From: Bog-159 sp963709155
GTDB taxonomy: Bacteria; Acidobacteriota; Terriglobia; Bryobacterales; Bryobacteraceae
Length of the DNA stretch: 64,000 bases
Assembly: GCA_963709155.1 (NCBI GenBank)
Contig: CAVPVD010000009.1
Span: 124,001-188,000, forward strand
Direction of reading: 5' to 3'
Part shown: positions 45,495 to 54,780 of the stretch, piece after piece
Layout of the letters: each line of letters opens with the position of its first letter
Numbering within the stretch: position 1 is the first letter of the stretch
Made by a program: the position numbers and the translations under genes
Notes under the pieces: model-generated
Databases searched by the model: none
Told to the model about the DNA's origin: nothing
What the model saw: the letters and a program-made list of their open reading frames with translations, nothing else

Positions 45495-46720
45495 GATCAT
45501 CGTTCTCTAACTATCGATACATTTAACGCGATTTATGTTTTAATGGGTTATGCCCTTCCCCAGGAAGCGCAGTGCCGTGCAGTTCAGCGAGCAGGACCTG
45601 CTCAAGTTGGAGTCCATCCGCAAGTCTCGAACCGAGCAGAAGCGGCGCACCCTTCGAGCAGCTTTTCTTTTGGATTCGCTGTCCGGGCAGAGTGACGAAG
45701 CCATCGCGCAGCACCACCACGTCAGCCGCAGCACCGTGGTGCTCTGCATTCAGAAGTTTCTTCAATTCGGTCTGGACGCAGCGCTGGGGGAATTGCCCAG
45801 GTCTGGCAAGCCGCGGAGCCTGCCGGACGATGCGATTGCCTGGGTACAACACTGTGCTTGCCAGAAGCCGAAGGAACTGGGATATTCCTACGAATTGTGG
45901 ACCTACAGGTTGTTGGTCGCTCACGTGCGCGAGAACTGCATCGCGGCCGGGCACCCGGCGCTGCGTGGACTGAGCCGATCCAAACTCCACAAGATCTTGC
46001 GGCAGGGGGAACTGCGACCGCACAAGATTCGATACTACGTGGAGAAAAGGGACCCGGACTTCGAAATCAAAATGTCTAGAGCGTGCTGCACGTCTACAAG
46101 GAGGTCGAAATCGTCAACGAATATCGGCGGGGCGAGGCCGGCCGGCAACTGGGTATGGTGACGATCTCGTATGACGAGAAGCCCGGCATTCAGGCCCTAG
46201 CGTCAACGACGCCCGATCGGCCACCCGTGGTGGGAACGCACCCCCGCCACCTCCGGGACGGCGAGTATGTGCGACTGGGCACGGTGTCGCTATTGGCCGG
46301 ACTGGATTTGCACACCGGGAGAGTGACCGAAACCGTCAGCGACACGCACAACAGCAGCGACTTCATCACGTTCTTGCAAAAGTTGGACGGCGCCTATCCG
46401 GAGCACCATCAAATCCGATTGGTGCTGGACAACCATTCCGCGCACATCTCCAAGGAGACGCGCGGCTACTTGCAGACCATGCCCCAACGATTCGTTTTTG
46501 TGTTCACCCCGAAGCACGGCTCGTGGCTGAATCTGATCGAAAATCAATTCAGCAAGATGACGCGTACGATGCTCCGCGGAATCCGCGTAGCCAGCAAGCA
46601 AGAGTTGATCGACCGAATTCACCAATATTTCGAGGAGATCAACGCGGCCCCGGTGGTGTTTCGGTGGAAGTACAAAATGGACGAGATTATTATTGTATAG
46701 ATACTAAGAGAACAATGATC
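45495..46720 (+). mobile_element. IS630-family element (1226 bp)
   Basis: Terminal inverted repeats GATCATCGTTCTCT (left) and GATCATTGTTCTCT (right, inverted) extend to about 26 bp with 22 matches. TA flanks each end (45493-45494 and 46721-46722), the target duplication of the IS630/Tc1 group. It encodes one transposase split over two frames. Confidence 0.85.
45550..46700 (+). pseudogene. IS630-family transposase in two overlapping frames
   Basis: Frame one: MPFPRKRSAVQFSEQDLLKL, an HTH region (SDEAIAQHHHVSRSTVVLCI) and KLHKILRQGELRPHKIRYYV, up to PDFEIKM. Frame two: VLHVYKEVEIVNEYRRG, then the DDE core with LVLDNHSAHISKETRGYL and TPKHGSWLNLIENQFSKMT. The switch needs -1 (or +2) between 46078 and 46083. 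No slippery run is present there, so a disabling mutation is more likely than programmed shifting. All catalytic residues remain. Confidence 0.75.
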
Positions 46721-46859
46721 TAGCGCGCCCCTTCAGATGGCGCACCAGCCAGTAAGAATTCCCTGACATGTCGAACGGTGAGATCTCTGTCGGCCCGCAG
46801 AACGTGCCGCTGTGGGGCGGACCTCAGGAACCGCCCCACAGGTACTGCGTCTGCGGAAC

Positions 46860-48380
46860 TCACCAGGCAGAAGGCTTGTGCGGGTCGCTCCTCAAGTTGG
46901 TTGCACTCGCCGCGCTTTCGCGTTCGCCCAGCGGAGCCGCGTTCGTCGCAGTCGTAATCGCCGCCTCTTCGGCGCTGCCGTGACAGGCCGGCGCATCGTC
47001 ATGTTTCGCGTCGCATGGGATCAGCAGCATTGCATGATTATCGCCGTTGGGCAGCGTCCCGCTGCCCAGAATCGACCCATCGTCGCCAATGCAGCATGAG
47101 CCAAACATGGTCAACCCGGAGGACAGAGGAGCAAACAGAGTGGCCAGATCCACCACGGGGCCTCCGTTCTCCGACAGGAAACCTCCAACCTTGGGGCCAC
47201 ATATCCCAAGACCGGAACCGTCGCCCAAATTGCCGACCACCTGGCCGCTGGCATTGACGCCATATGCAAGCGTGCAAGGTGCGCCGTTCGCCGTTCCGAG
47301 ATCCGTCATCACGCCGTTCTTCCACAAAAACGCGTGATGCACCTGGCTGCCCGGCAAGTCCGCCCAGCCCACCACTTCGTCGGCATCGTTGCTCCAGAGG
47401 GCCACCGCGTTATCGCCGCCGAGGGTTTTCAAATCGATCATGTGGCCCCCCTTCCAGATGAACGCGTGATACGTGGCGTCTCCCGCAAGGTTCGATTGGC
47501 CGATGACGTGGCCGCGGTTGTTAATGCCGTTGGCAAAACCCAGAGTGCCGCCGAGAGTACCGAGGTCCTTCATCTTGCCGTTCTCCCACAAAAACGGATC
47601 CAAAGTCGGAGATCCCGTGGTGGCGTTCGGCGTGCCGTTCGTGAACGAGATTCCAGCGACCTGGCCGCTTTCGTTCACAAATTGCGCGAAGCTATCCGGG
47701 CCGCCTAATGTCCCCAAGTCGCGTAAGTCGCCACCGCTATACAGAAACGCGTGGGTCTCGTTGAACACCGGGAAGGGAACGGGGTTGTAGTAGAAAAAGG
47801 GAGTCGGGAACGTCGGGTCCGGCGCTGTGTTCAAGGCGCCTCCGACCACCTGGCCCGAGCTATTCACAGCCCACGAGAGGCTGGAAGAACCGCCCAACGT
47901 TCCCAGATTGGTTGGGCGTCCATCTCGCCAAACTGTGGCCACAAACTCCGGAAAGCCACTGGTGGGGTCGAGCAGTCCGTTCTCAGAGTACCCGGCGACG
48001 AGATTCGTGTCGCTGATCCAGGCCGGAAAGGTGTCCACCCCGCCGGGGACTGGATTTAGAGTGGTCACCCTGCCAGCCTGCCATCTGTTGCCGAGTGTCG
48101 CGTAGCAGTCTCCCAGGCAGAATCCCAGCCCCGCGAAGGGATCGGGCGCTGGAGTATCGGCGCGAAAAATCGCCACTCCCTGGTCGTTTACGTACCGGCA
48201 TTCGGGGACGCAACCGCTGCTGTTAGGGCCGCCCAGAGTTCCCAGATCCACAGCCCGGTATCGATAGGTTGTTGACGGTGCGGCTTGGTCCGCTGGGGAT
48301 TGTGCCGCCGCTTGAAACGAGCATGTGAGTGTGGCGCAGAATGTCAATCCGAGAATCCGCGCCAAGGTCTTCGATTTCAT
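46860..48380 (-). CDS. Secreted HAF-repeat protein, 506 residues
   Basis: Signal peptide MKSKTLARILGLTFCATLTC ending near AAAQ. The mature protein has about eight repeats containing DLGTLGGxxS, the hallmark of TIGR02913 HAF repeats (TNLGTLGGSSSLSWAVNSSG, KDLGTLGGTLGFANGINNRG, IDLKTLGGDNAVALWSNDAD). It is probably an exported beta-propeller. No catalytic motif. It is divergent from the kinase gene at 48549 with 168 bp between them, so promoters for both must lie there. Confidence 0.82.
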   Translation of the reverse strand: MKSKTLARILGLTFCATLTCSFQAAAQSPADQAAPSTTYRYRAVDLGTLGGPNSSGCVPECRYVNDQGVAIFRADTPAPDPFAGLGFCLGDCYATLGNRWQAGRVTTLNPVPGGVDTFPAWISDTNLVAGYSENGLLDPTSGFPEFVATVWRDGRPTNLGTLGGSSSLSWAVNSSGQVVGGALNTAPDPTFPTPFFYYNPVPFPVFNETHAFLYSGGDLRDLGTLGGPDSFAQFVNESGQVAGISFTNGTPNATTGSPTLDPFLWENGKMKDLGTLGGTLGFANGINNRGHVIGQSNLAGDATYHAFIWKGGHMIDLKTLGGDNAVALWSNDADEVVGWADLPGSQVHHAFLWKNGVMTDLGTANGAPCTLAYGVNASGQVVGNLGDGSGLGICGPKVGGFLSENGGPVVDLATLFAPLSSGLTMFGSCCIGDDGSILGSGTLPNGDNHAMLLIPCDAKHDDAPACHGSAEEAAITTATNAAPLGERESAASATNLRSDPHKPSAW

Positions 48381-48548
48381 ATTCCCTCTCCAATATTTGA
48401 TTTAAGCCGCACGCATCGGCGCTTCGCCGGCCGCAGCTTGAGTGCGATTATGAGGTTTGCCGCTCACTATTTCAATCCTCGGCGGGTAACACGTGGATAA
48501 CATCCCGATAAACGCGCACTTATCTAGAAATGCGGGACTTGCTGGCTT

Positions 48549-51500
48549 GTGCCCGCCGTGATAGACTCTCCAGGATCACCCACCGTGGCCGACTTGTCTC
48601 CAACGCGGACGCGCCGCTATCGCTTCGGACCCTTTGAACTGGATGTTCGCGCCGGCGAATTACGGAAGCACGGCATCCGCCTTCACCTGCGTGACCAGGC
48701 CTTCCAGCTACTCCTTCTGTTGCTGGAACGTCCAGGAGAAATCGTGGTGCGAACGGAGATCCGCGCCCGGCTTTGGCCGAACCAGACCGTGGTCGAATTC
48801 GACCATGGCATCAATACCGCTATACGGAGGCTGCGGGAGGTCCTGGGGGAGTCGGCTGAGACGCCGCGCTACATCGAAACCGTAGCGCGCCGCAGCTACC
48901 GGTTCGTAGGGCAAGTCGAAGTCGTCGAGGGGTCCTCTTCCGAACCGCCGGCATCCCCTGAACCCGAAAGCAGCCCGGACGATCTGGAAGGCAAATCCGT
49001 CGCCCATTACATGGTCCTTGACAAACTGGGCAGCGGCGGCATGGGTGTCGTCTTCCGGGCGAAGGACCTCAAGTTGAAGCGCAACGTGGCGTTGAAGTTC
49101 CTGCCCGAGGAATACAGCGACCATCCGCAGCCTCTGGCGCGCTTCAAGCAAGAAGCCCGCACGGCCGCCGCGCTGAACCACCCCAATATATGCACCATCT
49201 ATGAGATCGGCGAGCATCAAAGCCGGCCGTACATCGCCATGGAACTGCTGGAGGGGCAGACCTTCAAGGACCTTTTGGCGGAGAGGCCATTGCACTTTGA
49301 GGAACTGCGTGCGCTCGCATTGCAAATTGCGGATGCGCTGGAAGCGGCGCACGCCAGTGGCGTAATTCATCGCGACATCAACCCGGCCAATCTCTTTGTC
49401 ACCCAGCGCGGACAGGCAAAAGTATTGGATTTCGGACTTGCAAAGCTCTTGTCCGAACGCCCGCTGAGTGCCGCCCACCACATCGGCGTAGAAGAGGTAG
49501 CTGCGGATTCCGCGGCTAGGCGGCAGACAGCGCCGAGTTCCCCGGTTGGTACCGTAGCCTACATGTCGCCGGAACAGGTGCGCGGTGAAGAATTGGATGT
49601 ACGCACCGATCTGTTCTCATTCGGCGTGGTGCTCTACGAAATGGCGGGCGGCAAACCCGCCTTCGAGAGCGCTTCGTCGGCGCAGACAATGGACGCCATC
49701 CTGCGGGACGATCCGCCCGCGTTGCCCCGCTCGGTGCCGCCGGCTTTGGACTGGATCGTGCGCCGCTGCCTGGAGAAGAGGCCCGATCGTAGATTCCAAT
49801 CCGCGACAGATCTGGCTGCTGCGCTCCAGGCACTACCGGTATCACTCGTGCGCGCAGGGCCGCGCGGGTATAAGGCATCGTGGAAGTGGGCGGCGCTGCC
49901 GGCCGCCAGCATCGCAATTTTGGCGGCGATCTGGTTATACCGGTCTCGCCAGCCGCATCCGCTGAGCGGCGCCGATACGATCGTCCTGGCGGACTTCGCC
50001 AACTCCACCGGCGACGCTGTTTTTGACGACACGCTGAAGCAGGCGCTGGCCGCGGAATTCCAACAATCGCCGTTCTGGAACATCCTTCCGGAGCGCAAGG
50101 TTGGCAGCACCCTGAAACTGATGGGGCGCTCCGCCGATACGCGCCTGGACGCGAAAACGGCGCTGGATCTGTGCCAGCGCGCCGGAAGCAGGGCCGTTCT
50201 GGCAGGCTCGATAGCCCGCCTGGGCAGCGAGTACGCGATCGGGATCGATGCCATTAACTGCCAGACCGGCGGTTCGCTGGCGATGGAATCGGTTCAGGTG
50301 GCCAGGAAAGAACAGGTCCTGGACGCGTTGGACGGGACGGCCCGCAGACTGCGTCAGAAGCTGGGTGAATCACTGGGGAGCGTTAAGAAGTTCGACACCA
50401 GCCTGGAACAGGCCACTACACCCTCGCTCGAAGCGTTGCAGGCCTACAGCAGGGGGCGGAAGGCCTTGATCGAAAACGCGGACTTTGGGTCCGCCGCGTC
50501 GTTGTTTCAGCAGGCCATTCGGATCGACCCGAATTTTGCGATGGCCTATCTTTCGCTCGGGCTGAGTTATGGGAACCTCCTTGACGCCAAGTTCGCCCAG
50601 AATGTCCGGAAGGCATACGATCTGCGCGAGCGGGTCAGCGAGTGGGAAAGGCTGGCCATCGAGTCGCGCTACTATAACAGCGTAACGGGCGACCTGCTGA
50701 AGGCCCGTCAGACGACACAGCTTTGGGCTCAGACCTATCCCCGCGACGCTGTCCCGGTGGGCGTCCTGGGGGAGATCGATCTCAAACTCGGGCAATGTGA
50801 CAACGCCCTGGCGGAACGTCGCGAGGCCGCCCGGCTTGACCCGGAAAGCCGCGGCACCTACGTGGGACTGGCGGCCGCTTACTGCGGTTTGAATCGCCTG
50901 GCGGAAGCCCGCGCTGTCGCGGCACAGGCGCTCGAAAAGAAACTCGACTCCCCTTTGCTGCACGTGGACCTATATATGGTCGGCTTCGTGGCAGAGGATG
51001 CCAAAGCCATGGAGCAGGAGTTAGCCTGGTTTGCGCACACGCCGGGTATGGAGCAATACCTGCTTGCTTTAGAGGCCGATAGGGCAGCTTACGTGGGACA
51101 ACTCAACGCGGCGCGTAGCTTGTCCAGCCAGTTGATGCGTGCATTCGGCAGCGGCGATAACGAGACGGCGGCCATCACTGAAACCGAAATAGCCCTGCGG
51201 GAGGCCCTCTTCGGCAATAGCGCGGAGGCGCGCCGGCACGCCGCCGCGGCGGTGCGCCGTTCGACCAGCAGGGATGTGGAGTACGCGGCGGCGTTGGCCC
51301 TGGCGTTTGCGGGGGACGCGGGTCCAGCACGCGCCCTGGCAGGCGATTTGGCCAATCGCTTTCCCGAAGACACCATCGTGCGGTTTGTTTTCTTGCCCAC
51401 CATTCAGGGCCGGCTTGCTGCCGACCCAAGTGCTGGCGTCGAGATTCTGCGGGCCGCGACTCCCTACGAATTGGCGGACTGTCAGCCGGCGAGCGTGCCG

Positions 51501-51785
51501 CTGGATCTGTACCCTGTCTACGTGCGCGGGCAAGCCTATCTGGCGGCGCATCGCGGACGCGAGGCCGCTGCTGAATTCGAGAAGATCCTAGGCCATCGTG
51601 GGCTTGTCTACAATTCACCTATCGGCGCGCTGGCGCATCTCGGCCTGGCACGTGCCCGCACGCTCCAAGGCGATGCCTTGAAGGCCCGCTCTGCTTATGA
51701 GGGTTTCCTTAGGCGCTGGAAAGACGCCGACGACGACATTCCCATCCTCATAGCCGCGAAAGCCGAGTACGGCAGGTTGAAGTAG
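48549..51785 (+). CDS. Winged-helix - Ser/Thr kinase - TM - TPR fusion protein
   Basis: A 1078-residue protein. Residues 22-123 are an OmpR/CadC-type winged helix (YRFGPFELDVRAGELRKHGI, TVARRSYRFVG). Residues 154-425 are a PknB-like kinase with glycine loop GSGGMGVVF, VALK Lys183, HRDINPAN (274-281) and DFG (294-296). The usual catalytic-loop lysine (HRDxK) is Asn278, so activity may be altered. A membrane helix (about 440-460, WAALPAASIAILAAIWLY) and a long TPR-rich C-terminus follow. This architecture is common in Solibacter and couples DNA binding to membrane signalling. GTG start at 48549. No partner genes are adjacent. Confidence 0.85.
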   Translation: MPAVIDSPGSPTVADLSPTRTRRYRFGPFELDVRAGELRKHGIRLHLRDQAFQLLLLLLERPGEIVVRTEIRARLWPNQTVVEFDHGINTAIRRLREVLGESAETPRYIETVARRSYRFVGQVEVVEGSSSEPPASPEPESSPDDLEGKSVAHYMVLDKLGSGGMGVVFRAKDLKLKRNVALKFLPEEYSDHPQPLARFKQEARTAAALNHPNICTIYEIGEHQSRPYIAMELLEGQTFKDLLAERPLHFEELRALALQIADALEAAHASGVIHRDINPANLFVTQRGQAKVLDFGLAKLLSERPLSAAHHIGVEEVAADSAARRQTAPSSPVGTVAYMSPEQVRGEELDVRTDLFSFGVVLYEMAGGKPAFESASSAQTMDAILRDDPPALPRSVPPALDWIVRRCLEKRPDRRFQSATDLAAALQALPVSLVRAGPRGYKASWKWAALPAASIAILAAIWLYRSRQPHPLSGADTIVLADFANSTGDAVFDDTLKQALAAEFQQSPFWNILPERKVGSTLKLMGRSADTRLDAKTALDLCQRAGSRAVLAGSIARLGSEYAIGIDAINCQTGGSLAMESVQVARKEQVLDALDGTARRLRQKLGESLGSVKKFDTSLEQATTPSLEALQAYSRGRKALIENADFGSAASLFQQAIRIDPNFAMAYLSLGLSYGNLLDAKFAQNVRKAYDLRERVSEWERLAIESRYYNSVTGDLLKARQTTQLWAQTYPRDAVPVGVLGEIDLKLGQCDNALAERREAARLDPESRGTYVGLAAAYCGLNRLAEARAVAAQALEKKLDSPLLHVDLYMVGFVAEDAKAMEQELAWFAHTPGMEQYLLALEADRAAYVGQLNAARSLSSQLMRAFGSGDNETAAITETEIALREALFGNSAEARRHAAAAVRRSTSRDVEYAAALALAFAGDAGPARALAGDLANRFPEDTIVRFVFLPTIQGRLAADPSAGVEILRAATPYELADCQPASVPLDLYPVYVRGQAYLAAHRGREAAAEFEKILGHRGLVYNSPIGALAHLGLARARTLQGDALKARSAYEGFLRRWKDADDDIPILIAAKAEYGRLK

Positions 51786-51843
51786 TTTCGCTGGATCAGG
51801 CGGCCGCGATAATCGGCGTGCCACTTGCGTCTCTAGTTGCGTC

Positions 51844-52070
51844 GTTTCATGGCCTCTCGCGTCGCACTGGGGGAAAAACTAGAGAGTCCGACGCCAATAA
51901 ATCCGGCGCGTTGGCCGCAGTTTCTGCCGGCGGCTGAAATTCTGCTCAAATCCACCCTCTCGGCCTCCATCCGGCAAGCGTTCCCGCCACACGCGAGGGC
52001 CACGTGCGAGCGTGCGTCGAATCTACGGCTCCGCGATGGGAAGCGCCGGAGGTGCTCGGCGCGTTGGAAT
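51844..52070. repeat. Direct repeat A1 (about 225 bp)
   Basis: From GTTTCATGGCCTCTCGCGTC this block is repeated at 53354-53575, 1510 bp away, with scattered differences. Its second half (CCACGTGCGAGCGTGCGTCG) also recurs at 52290-52385. The stretch 51786-52707 holds no gene that I can support. Confidence 0.8.
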
Positions 52071-52082
52071 CTATGCCGCGGT

Positions 52083-52460
52083 CAGCAGTACGGCTATCGC
52101 GCCGGCCAGCACATGCCGGAGCGCCAAACAGCCCAACACGTGGCGGCGCGGCGCATGGGAATCCTGCCGCGGCCAGGGCGACGGCTAGCAGTTCGGCTAT
52201 CGCGCCGGGCAAGCGTCGCGGGTGGTTCGGACCGATGCCGGACACCGGCGCGGCCAGCACGTGCAGGAACGCCACACAGCGCAACGCTCCATCCGGCGAA
52301 GCGTTCCCGCCACGTGCGAGGGCCACGTGCGAGCGTGCGTCGGATCTACGGCTTCGCGGCGGGAAGCGCCGGAGGTACCCGCAACTTTTCAATCTTCGCG
52401 GAGCGACGCCGCCAGGGCGACGGCTAGCAGTTCGGCTACCGCGCCGGCCGGCACCTGCTG
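52083..52460. repeat. Cluster of smaller repeats
   Basis: CAGTTCGGCTATCGCGCCGG and close variants occur near 52087, 52188 and 52430, alternating with copies of the CCACGTGCGAGCGTGCGTCG block (52322). On the minus strand each short unit encodes AGAIAELLAVALAAA, a hydrophobic peptide, but there is no start signal. The origin is unknown. Confidence 0.6.
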
Positions 52461-52589
52461 AAGCGCTATGCAGCCCGAGGCGCTGGCGGCTGCTCCGATT
52501 CCTGCGGTTTTCAATGTAGGGCCAGCGATCCAATGAGCGTTTGAGCATCGACTTCAAGCTTGGGTAGGAGCAAGCCTGTAACTGTGCGC

Positions 52590-52707
52590 GCGCTGGCTGG
52601 CCAGCGTGCCTCCGCCGATGCCGGCTCCGCCGCTGGCCGTCGTTCCATAGAAGTTTCCATCGGTATCGAGGATCACCGGCGCTTGGTGGAGTTGCCGGCC
52701 GCAGTCG
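52590..52707 (-). pseudogene. Single TIGR03803 repeat fragment
   Basis: APVILDTDGNFYGTTASGGA followed by GIGGGTL is one unit of the extracellular repeat seen in the gene at 19516. It abuts the end of the EF-P relic and has no gene context of its own. Confidence 0.5.
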
Positions 52708-53253
52708 GGCGCGTCGCGCGAAATTCCGCGTCTCGGTCGATACCGTGACCTTTTCGCCTTCTTTGATAAACAACGGAACCCGGATTTCCAGGCCGGTCTC
52801 AAGCTTGGCTGATTTAGTGACACTGCCGCTTGACGTATCCCCTCGCACCCCGGGTTCGGTCGCGACAACCTCCAGGTCCACGAAGGGCGGCAGCCTCAGC
52901 CCGATCGGATTCCCATTCAGCGCGCCCTCCGTCAGGAAGTCCAACGCCTCCCCGACCATGTCGCCGGCTAGCGAGTGCGTTTCATAACTTTGCTGATCGA
53001 GAAAGTGCGATCCCTCGCCGTCGCTGTATAGGTACGAGGCTGCCACCATCATCAGATCCGGTTCGCGGAATTTGTCGCCCGCCTTGAATGTCTTTTCAAA
53101 GACGGCCTGTGTGAGCAGATTCCGCATCTTCAGCCGCACGAGCGTCTGTCCGCCCCGCGCCGTGGGCGTGCTGATTACTGCTTCCAGGCAGGCATAAGGC
53201 ACGTTGTCCAGCTCAAAGAGGGTCTTTTTCTTTACGTTGATCGCTTCGATTAG
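52708..53253 (-). pseudogene. Elongation factor P relic
   Basis: IEAINVKKKTLFELDNVPYA, TARGGQTLVRLKMRNLLTQA, ASYLYSDGEGSHFLDQQSYE, EPGVRGDTSSGSVTKSAKLE and RVPLFIKEGEKVTVSTET cover nearly the whole EF-P protein, which helps ribosomes pass polyproline. The usual start Met is replaced (CTA), about eight residues are missing between LTEG and NGNPIGL, and the frame runs past the normal C-terminus (FARRA) without a stop. It is flanked by the A1/A2 direct repeats. A functional efp gene must exist elsewhere. Confidence 0.75.
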
Positions 53254-53353
53254 CGCGGCTATGGAGTATGGAGGTCTCTTTTCAAGTATAGAGCGCGCTG
53301 CCCCCACGCCTCTCGTTACGAAAATCACCCCTGGATCTGCGACTGAGCCGAGA

Positions 53354-53575
53354 GTTTCATGGCCTCTCGCGTCGCACTGGGGGAAAAACTAGAGAGTCCG
53401 GCACCAATAAATCCGGCGCGTTGACCGCAGTTTCTGCCAGCGGCTGAAATTCTGCTCAAATCCACCCTTGATCGGCCTCCATCCGGCGAAGCGTTCCGCC
53501 ACCCGCGAGGACCACGTGCGAGCGTGCGTCGGATCTACTACACCGCGAAGGGAAAGCGCCGAAGGTTCCCGGGTA
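53354..53575. repeat. Direct repeat A2 (about 225 bp)
   Basis: Second copy of the block at 51844-52070, with small differences (for example ACCCTTGATCGGCC instead of ACCCTCTCGGCC). The stretch 53576-53835 contains a possible minus-strand signal-peptide start, MLSFRSLAVLALSVTASCC, but its frame ends after about 42 codons. Confidence 0.8.
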
Positions 53576-53835
53576 GGTGACGGTCGGCAAGACACCCGTG
53601 ACGCCCTCGGCGTGGGCCCTGTCTTCATAATCAAGCGAAGGTTGGGGATCTTGAGAGAGTGCTTATCCGCCGCAGTCACGTAGTCGGGACGGAGACCGTC
53701 AATGGAATCATCAGTCCAGTCGAAGCGGATTGACCCGCGGGAACGCAGCATGACGCCGTCACGGACAGAGCGAGTACTGCGAGGCTACGAAATGAGAGCA
53801 TGCCTTCATGCTAGCGGCTCTAAGAGGAATCGGCG

Positions 53836-54640
53836 GTGACCACCGCGGCCCGGCTGCCGCGGATCACACGGTTGCGGGCGATAGCCGTGCGCTTCGAAGG
53901 ACAGCTGCAGGAAGGCACGGTGCGGGACTACGCGGAATTGGCACGCCTGGGCGAGGTATCGCGGGCGCGGATCACGCAGATCATGGGTCTGCGGTATCTG
54001 TCGCCAGCGATCCAGGAGCGTATCCTGAAGTTGCCGGCGGTGTCGTCGGCAGCCGAGGAGGGGGTGAATGAGCGGCAAGTACGAGGAGTGGCCCAGCGAT
54101 GCGACTGGCGAGAGCAGCTGCGGATGTGGGAGGAATTGGAAGGGGCTGGCAGCCGGGCAAGTCCGGCCGTGAGTGGATCTCGCAGGGCGCCCGCATCGGT
54201 GGTCTACGCGGGCGAGCAGGGGGCCATCCTGGAGCTGGATATCTGGCAGCAAGCCCAGGCTCTGCTGCGGCAGGGCAAGGGCGGGGAGCGGGTGCGGCAG
54301 AAGCCGGGGGCGCTGTTGCAGGATCTGTTGCGGTGCGGGGTGTGTGGCAGGGTGTGTGGCAGCCGGATGGTCGCCGGCCCATTCGACCAAGAAGCAGCGG
54401 CGCTATGGTTACTACGTGTGTGGGGAGGCCCAGCGGCGAGGCGCGGCGTCCTGCCCGGGCCAATCGATCCCGGCGGCGCGCATCGAAGGGGCGCTCCTGG
54501 CGGGATTGGGAGAACTGGCCGCAGCCGGGGAACGGCAACCGCTGCGGGAAGCGCTGCGCGGTTGGAGCGCACTGGCGCGCGGCGTTACCTGCCGGTTTCC
54601 TCCGCCGCGGGGCCGCCCAAATAGGGCGGCAATGACCACC
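53836..54640 (+). pseudogene. HTH protein and serine-recombinase zinc-ribbon remnant
   Basis: The first part reads LPRITRLRAIAVRFEGQLQE, DYAELARLGEVSRARITQIM and LRYLSPAIQERILKLPA, the short HTH protein that accompanies large serine recombinases. Next come recombinase C-terminal pieces: ALLQDLLRCGVCGR in one frame and QRRYGYYVCGEAQRRGAASC, PGQSIPAARIEGALLAGLGE in another, the recombinase zinc beta ribbon. The catalytic resolvase domain is absent and frames are broken, so this is debris. An 85-bp piece of the HTH part is also found at 22657-22741. Confidence 0.65.
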
Positions 54641-54780
54641 AGATCGCGCGCAATCGCCAGTTGAAACACCCTAAAAATAATCATTAGCACCACGAATACG
54701 TGGGTCTTTACAGTGTTCCGCTGGCACATTAGACTATTAAATCTATCTACTAAATAGAAAGACTTGAACGGAGAACACGA

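Noticed and set aside
45550..46700. Programmed frameshift in the IS630 transposase
   Set aside because: No slippery heptamer lies in the small window 46078-46083 where the -1 change must happen, so a disabling mutation or error is more likely.
51946..53328. 460-residue minus-strand frame through the repeats
   Set aside because: Only its first half has EF-P sense. The second half reads repeats and debris, so I annotate the EF-P part as a relic instead of one long protein.
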